From: Pseudomonadota bacterium
GTDB lineage: Bacteria > Pseudomonadota > Alphaproteobacteria > Micropepsales > Micropepsaceae
NCBI GenBank assembly: GCA_021808875.1
Contig: JAKBAU010000143.1
Coordinates: forward strand, 1 to 8,622
Direction of reading: 5' to 3'
DNA: 8,622 nt
The notes beneath the pieces are model-generated. The model had not been told where the DNA came from, ran no database searches, and was given only the letters and a program-made list of their open reading frames with translations. The number at the start of each line of letters is the position of its first letter. Position 1 is the first letter of the stretch. Position numbers and translations under genes: made by a program. Shown piece by piece: positions 5,428 to 8,622 of the stretch.

Positions 5428-6798
5428 ATGACCGCCCGAGTTCTCGTCGTCGATGATATTCTCTCTAACGTAAAGCTTCTTGAAGCTAAACTGTCGGCCG
5501 AATATTTTGAGGTCGTGACCGCATTTAACGGGGTTGATGCACTTCGACTGATTGAGGAGCACGAGCCCGACATTGTCTTGCTTGACGTGATGATGCCGGG
5601 CATGGATGGTTTTGAAGTGTGCCGCAGGATCCGAGAAAATCCGCGCACGGCACACGTTCCGGTGGTGATGGTAACTGCTCTTGATCAGCCGGCTGATCGC
5701 GTCGCCGGTCTGGATGCTGGCGCAGATGATTTTCTGACCAAGCCTGTCGACGACGCGGCCCTGTTTGCACGAGTCAGAAGTCTCGTACGTCTGAAAATGA
5801 TGATGGACGAGATGCGCATGCGCGAAAAAACTGGTGAGACCATAGGGTTGATTGATCCGGCTGGAGCGCTAATCGATGCACAGCAGGGTGGTCGCATCCT
5901 GATTGTGGAAGATCGACCGGAATCTGTTGCCTGGTTTGAGCAGTCCCTGGTGCCTGCCAATGAACTTGCGGCAGTCGACACCTTCGAGGAGGCGATCGTA
6001 CGGGTCCGGGGCGGGGACTATGACCTGATCATTGTCAGCCTTGGTTTGCGCGGTTTTGACGGATTGCGGTTATGTTCGCAGCTTCGTTCGTTGCCTGAGG
6101 TACGTAATGTACCAATACTTGTTGTAGTCAGTGAGGGAGAGCGGCGTAAACTTACGCAGGCCCTGGAGATGGGCGTAAATGACTATCTACCGCGTCCCGT
6201 CGATCGCAATGAGCTGATTGCACGGGTACGGACCCAGTTGCGCAAGAAACGTTACGCCGACCGTCTCAGGCAAAATGTTCAGCTATCCCTGGAGATGGCT
6301 ATCACCGATCAGCTAACAGGCCTGCATAATCGTCGCTACATGGCCCGTCACCTCGATACTTTGATCACCAATGCCCAGAAATCAGGCAAACCTCTAGCTT
6401 TCCTGATCCTGGATATCGACCATTTTAAATCGATCAACGATGGGCACGGGCATGATGTGGGAGACGAAGTTTTACGCCAGTTTGCAAGCCGAATTAGTGC
6501 CAATGTTCGTGGTATCGATTTGGCCTGTCGTTATGGTGGCGAAGAATTTGTTGTTGTCATGCCCGACACAGACGTGACGTTTGCTACAACGATCGCTGAG
6601 CGTTTGCGCAAGCATGTGGAATCCGAACCGTTCAACATCGGTTCTGAGCCCGGCCAACTGCACGTAACAATCAGCATCGGTATCGCCGCTTCGCAACGAG
6701 AAGACGACACGGCTGACGCCCTACTGCGTCGCGCTGACCAGGCCCTCTACCGTGCCAAACGTGAAGGGCGCAACCGGGTTATCGCGACCGCGGCCTAG
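5428..6798 (+). CDS. pleD: Response regulator diguanylate cyclase PleD
   Basis: Makes cyclic di-GMP from two GTP when phosphorylated; in Caulobacter it sits at the stalked pole and drives the swarmer-to-stalked transition. It has 456 residues, near Caulobacter PleD. REC1 (about 1-120) is complete: Asp9-Asp10, phosphoacceptor Asp53 (VLLDVMMPGMDGF), Thr83, Lys105. REC2 (about 155-275) is a degenerate adaptor with Ser204 at the phosphoacceptor position (DLIIVSLGLRGFDG). The GGDEF domain begins at TDQLTGLHNRRYM (293-305), with metal ligand Asp329 in LILDIDHF, active site GGEEF at 370-374, and the product-inhibition I-site RGID (Arg361, Asp364), so both activity and feedback are expected. GAGG just overlaps the divK stop, so the genes are one operon. 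The TAG stop interlocks with the next gene on the opposite strand. Confidence 0.97.
   Translation: MTARVLVVDDILSNVKLLEAKLSAEYFEVVTAFNGVDALRLIEEHEPDIVLLDVMMPGMDGFEVCRRIRENPRTAHVPVVMVTALDQPADRVAGLDAGADDFLTKPVDDAALFARVRSLVRLKMMMDEMRMREKTGETIGLIDPAGALIDAQQGGRILIVEDRPESVAWFEQSLVPANELAAVDTFEEAIVRVRGGDYDLIIVSLGLRGFDGLRLCSQLRSLPEVRNVPILVVVSEGERRKLTQALEMGVNDYLPRPVDRNELIARVRTQLRKKRYADRLRQNVQLSLEMAITDQLTGLHNRRYMARHLDTLITNAQKSGKPLAFLILDIDHFKSINDGHGHDVGDEVLRQFASRISANVRGIDLACRYGGEEFVVVMPDTDVTFATTIAERLRKHVESEPFNIGSEPGQLHVTISIGIAASQREDDTADALLRRADQALYRAKREGRNRVIATAA
6795..6798. other. Interlocked convergent stop codons (pleD / DsbA-like gene)
   Basis: The palindrome CTAG supplies TAG stops on both strands: pleD at 6796-6798 and the DsbA-like gene at 6795-6797. 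No intergenic space remains for a terminator. Confidence 0.9.
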
Positions 6799-7466
6799 GT
6801 TTCGATGGCGGGGACAACCTCGTCCAGTAGCTGATCAATCACCTTTAGAAGCACCTCTGGTTCATGTGCGCCGGACGCTGCATAGCGGTTGGCGAAGATA
6901 AAGGTTGGTACTCCAGATATTCCCATCTGATGAGCCAAGGCGTCTTCGCGTTCGATCAGCTCGACATCGGCGTCTGACGCGAGCAGGCGCGACACCAGTT
7001 CCTGGTCCATCCCTGCCATTGCCGCGATGTCACAAAGGACTGTGGGGGAGCCTATATCTCGGCCCTCTTCGAAATACGCACTGAAGAGGAGTTCGACGAC
7101 CTGATCCTGGCAGCCCGCACTAGCAGCCCAGCGGATGAGGCGATGAGAATCAAGGGTGTTGGGTGTACGGGCAATGCGCTCATAAGAAAAATGGATATCG
7201 TCTTTTGCCCCTGCGTCACGGATAGCCTCGCCCATCTGGCGTACGCGGCCATCATCGCCAAATCGTGCCTTCAGGTAGGCCTTGCGCTCGAGACCTTGGC
7301 GAGGGACGGTCGGATCAAGTCGATAGGCCCGCCATCGCACGGTAAAGTCTATTTCTGGCCTGCTGGCTAGGGCCTTGCCTAAGCGCCTTTTGCCAATAAA
7401 ACACCATGGGCACACCGTATCGGAAACGACATCGATCGCGATGTTGATAGGTGATAGCTCTGTCAT
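6795..7466 (-). CDS. DsbA/FrnE-like thioredoxin-fold oxidoreductase
   Basis: A 223-residue protein of the DsbA superfamily, FrnE/2-hydroxychromene-2-carboxylate isomerase branch. Near the N-terminus is IDVVSDTVCPWCFIGKRRL, with the redox CxxC at Cys19-Cys22. An alpha-helical insertion occupies the middle, and the thioredoxin fold resumes at GISGVPTFIFANRY, where Pro187 is the expected cis-proline, followed by the branch-typical SGAHEPEVL. It has no signal peptide, so a cytoplasmic thiol-disulfide role is inferred; the substrate is unknown. The CPWC favours an FrnE-like redox enzyme over a glutathione-dependent isomerase, which normally lacks the second cysteine. I chose the ATG at 7464-7466; the frame extends back to 7610 but that part is basic, lacks family similarity, and would run into the divergent dehydrogenase gene. 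Monocistronic, convergent with pleD. Confidence 0.88.
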   Translation of the reverse strand: MTELSPINIAIDVVSDTVCPWCFIGKRRLGKALASRPEIDFTVRWRAYRLDPTVPRQGLERKAYLKARFGDDGRVRQMGEAIRDAGAKDDIHFSYERIARTPNTLDSHRLIRWAASAGCQDQVVELLFSAYFEEGRDIGSPTVLCDIAAMAGMDQELVSRLLASDADVELIEREDALAHQMGISGVPTFIFANRYAASGAHEPEVLLKVIDQLLDEVVPAIET

Positions 7467-7544
7467 GGTCTGGAGCCTAGCCGATTTGTGGGTTGCATTC
7501 AAAACGCTGGCTACGCATCGTCTGGCCTTTGCCAGGGGGAAACC
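7467..7544. promoter_or_regulatory. Divergent intergenic region, DsbA-like / SDR genes
   Basis: Seventy-eight non-coding bases that should carry both promoters. On the minus strand TTGAAT and TAGGCT stand 17 nt apart but match the consensus poorly. A short hairpin, CTGGC (7522-7526) with GCCAG (7531-7535), abuts the AGGGGGA Shine-Dalgarno of the dehydrogenase gene (7534-7540). Confidence 0.4.
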
Positions 7545-8297
7545 ATGCCTTTTGATCTGACAGGAAAAACGGCGCTGGTGACGGGAGCCAGCAGCGGGCT
7601 TGGACGGCATTTTGCAAATGTTCTTGCCCGTTCTGGCTGCGCGGTCGCGATTGCGGGGCGTCGTCGGGAGCGTTTGGAGGGTTTGCAGCGGGATTTGGAG
7701 GCTCTGGGGGCGCGCTGCGTTCCGGTTACGCTAGATGTCACGGTGGCGTCGACCTTGGCCAAAGCTGTGGACGAGGCCGAGGCCCGTGTGGGACCGATCC
7801 ACATTCTGGTGAACAACGCTGGCATGAATATACAGGGGCGGGCCATCGATATGGACCCCTCCGGCCTCGACCAGATCTTGGACACCAATTTGCGTGCGCC
7901 CTTCCTGCTCGCAACGGAAATCGCTCGACGCATGATTTCCCGAGGCGAGGGAGGCAGGATCATCAATGTCGCCTCGATTGGGGCATTTCGGGTTCTCGCA
8001 GGACTTTCTGCCTACTGCATGTCAAAGGCCGGCGTGGCCATGATGACCCAGTGCCTCGCCCGCGAGTGGGCGAGATATGGCATTAATGTCAATGCCATCT
8101 GCCCTGGCTATATCGCAACCGAACTCAATCAGGACTGGTTCGAGAGCGAAGCGGGCAAAGCCCAGATCAAAGGCTTTCCGCGGCGTCAATTGATGCGAGA
8201 GCAGGACCTTGACGAGGTACTTCTTTTGCTTGCGTCCGATAGCTCTGCTGCAGTTACCGGAGCACTCTTTAGCGTGGACGATGGACAGTCCCTATGA
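7545..8297 (+). CDS. Short-chain dehydrogenase/reductase (classical SDR)
   Basis: NAD(P)-dependent oxidoreductase of 250 residues, standard for classical SDRs. The dinucleotide-binding motif TGASSGLG is at 13-20, NNAG at 90-93, Asn115 in DTNLRAPF, and the catalytic Ser144, Tyr157 and Lys161 in VASIGAF and YCMSK, so the full tetrad is present. PGYIATEL (187-194) follows, and the C-terminus ends VDDGQSL, as in FabG-like members. GRRRERL after the second strand suggests preference for NADP(H), which is only a tendency. The ATG at 7545 has a strong AGGGGGA just upstream; an in-frame TTG at 7488 is unlikely. The position before a racemase-like CoA gene suggests action on an acyl-CoA or a branched or cyclic hydroxy intermediate, but the substrate is unknown. 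Its TGA overlaps a 12-codon ORF as ATGA. Confidence 0.92.
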   Translation: MPFDLTGKTALVTGASSGLGRHFANVLARSGCAVAIAGRRRERLEGLQRDLEALGARCVPVTLDVTVASTLAKAVDEAEARVGPIHILVNNAGMNIQGRAIDMDPSGLDQILDTNLRAPFLLATEIARRMISRGEGGRIINVASIGAFRVLAGLSAYCMSKAGVAMMTQCLAREWARYGINVNAICPGYIATELNQDWFESEAGKAQIKGFPRRQLMREQDLDEVLLLLASDSSAAVTGALFSVDDGQSL

Positions 8298-8332
8298 GCG
8301 ATGGCGTTTACGAGCAGATTTTAGCCCGGTAA
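8294..8332 (+). CDS. Possible 12-codon leader ORF
   Basis: ATG at 8294 overlaps the dehydrogenase TGA as ATGA and encodes MSDGVYEQILAR before a TAA at 8330-8332. The ATGA overlap is a normal re-initiation arrangement, and the ORF ends within the 5' arm of a hairpin just before the next gene. It could be a coupling leader, a decayed start of a lost gene, or chance. After the stop, the frame shows no recognisable protein. Confidence 0.3.
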   Translation: MSDGVYEQILAR

Positions 8333-8354
8333 TCTCAGGTAGAAAATTATCGGG
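8325..8354 (+). repeat. Inverted repeat / hairpin abutting racemase-like start codon
   Basis: CCCGGTAAT (8325-8333) pairs with ATTATCGGG (8346-8354) as a 9-bp stem with one G-U pair; the 12-nt loop holds AGGTAG. The 3' arm ends at the base before ATG 8355, and GGGA, a candidate Shine-Dalgarno for the ATG at 8364, lies partly in that arm. It is not followed by a U-run, so it is not an intrinsic terminator. As DNA it could instead be an operator. Confidence 0.5.
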
Positions 8355-8622
8355 ATGAAACGAATGGGACCGCTCAGTGGGATTAGGATCGTGGAGTTTG
8401 CTGGCATAGGGCCTGGCCCCTTTGCCGCCATGCTGTTGTCAGATATGGGAGCGGATATTATTCGTATCGACCGCAAGGGCGGACGTTCTCCTGGGCGGGG
8501 CGAAGTAACTTATCGTGGCCGTGCCGCTGTGGCCCTAGACATGAAAAAGCCGGAAGCCGTCGAAGCGGCGTTAAAGCTGATAGATGGCGCCGATGGGCTG
8601 ATCGAGGGCTTTCGTAGATCGG
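8355..8622 (+). CDS. CaiB/BaiF CoA-transferase family, alpha-methylacyl-CoA racemase-like, 5' part
   Basis: The first 89 residues of a CaiB/BaiF (class III CoA-transferase) protein, open to the right edge; the family is about 360-400 residues, so most is missing, including the catalytic Asp. The segment [22 protein letters not shown], followed by [14 protein letters not shown], is the family's N-terminal CoA-binding fold. [13 protein letters not shown] and the later [14 protein letters not shown] and GLIEGFR favour alpha-methylacyl-CoA racemase, which interconverts 2-methylacyl-CoA epimers for beta-oxidation, over a formyl- or carnitine-CoA transferase. Start is either ATG 8355 or ATG 8364; the latter gives MGPLSGIRI, closer to the family norm, and has GGGA 8 nt upstream. 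It follows the dehydrogenase with 57 nt between and is probably in the same operon. Confidence 0.9.
   Translation, partial: MKRMGPLSGIRIVEFAGIGPGPFAAMLLSDMGADIIRIDRKGGRSPGRGEVTYRGRAAVALDMKKPEAVEAALKLIDGADGLIEGFRRS

Noticed and set aside
7467..7610. Upstream extension of the DsbA-like gene to 7610
   Set aside because: The extra 48 residues are basic and unlike the family, and would overlap the dehydrogenase start and its ribosome site; the ATG at 7466 gives the normal N-terminus.
8325..8354. Inverted repeat read as an intrinsic terminator
   Set aside because: No U-run follows and the stem abuts the next start codon, so a regulatory or operator role is more plausible.

Overview
The window looks like ordinary chromosome of an alphaproteobacterium. 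The strongest evidence is an adjacent divK-pleD pair very close to the Caulobacter cell-cycle proteins. A DUF3572 gene divergent from divK and a DNA polymerase IV with an N-terminal four-cysteine zinc finger, a form I associate with this class, agree with it. Base composition looks moderately GC-rich and even throughout. A sphingomonad or a relative of the Caulobacterales would fit, but the sequence does not settle the genus. I see no tRNA, rRNA, CRISPR array, insertion sequence, integrase or phage gene.

Layout, left to right. (1) Bases 1-1687, plus strand: the 3' part of aguA (agmatine deiminase), then aguB (N-carbamoylputrescine amidase), two consecutive steps from agmatine to putrescine. 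(2) Bases 1684-3836, minus strand: mak (ROK-family fructokinase) followed by dinB (Pol IV), overlapping by 16 nt. (3) A 189-nt gap (3837-4025) with one GC-rich hairpin and no convincing gene. (4) Bases 4026-4936, minus strand: a DUF3572 protein and a HAD-like protein joined by an ATGA overlap. (5) Bases 4937-5048: a 112-nt divergent intergenic region with a near-consensus CtrA box. (6) Bases 5049-6798, plus strand: divK and pleD, a single-domain response regulator and a REC-REC-GGEEF diguanylate cyclase that in Caulobacter act together in polarity and cell-cycle control. (7) Bases 6795-7466, minus strand: a DsbA/FrnE-like thioredoxin-fold protein. (8) Bases 7545-8622, plus strand: a classical short-chain dehydrogenase and the 5' end of a CaiB/BaiF-family gene resembling alpha-methylacyl-CoA racemase, probably part of an acyl-CoA catabolic cluster that continues to the right.

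No wholly new system is apparent. The points most worth checking are regulatory: the CtrA-like site shared by divK and the DUF3572-HAD pair; a 12-codon ORF that overlaps the dehydrogenase stop and ends inside one arm of a hairpin abutting the racemase-like start codon, which resembles a translational-coupling switch; and two convergent gene pairs whose stop codons interlock in 4 nt, leaving no space for a dedicated terminator.
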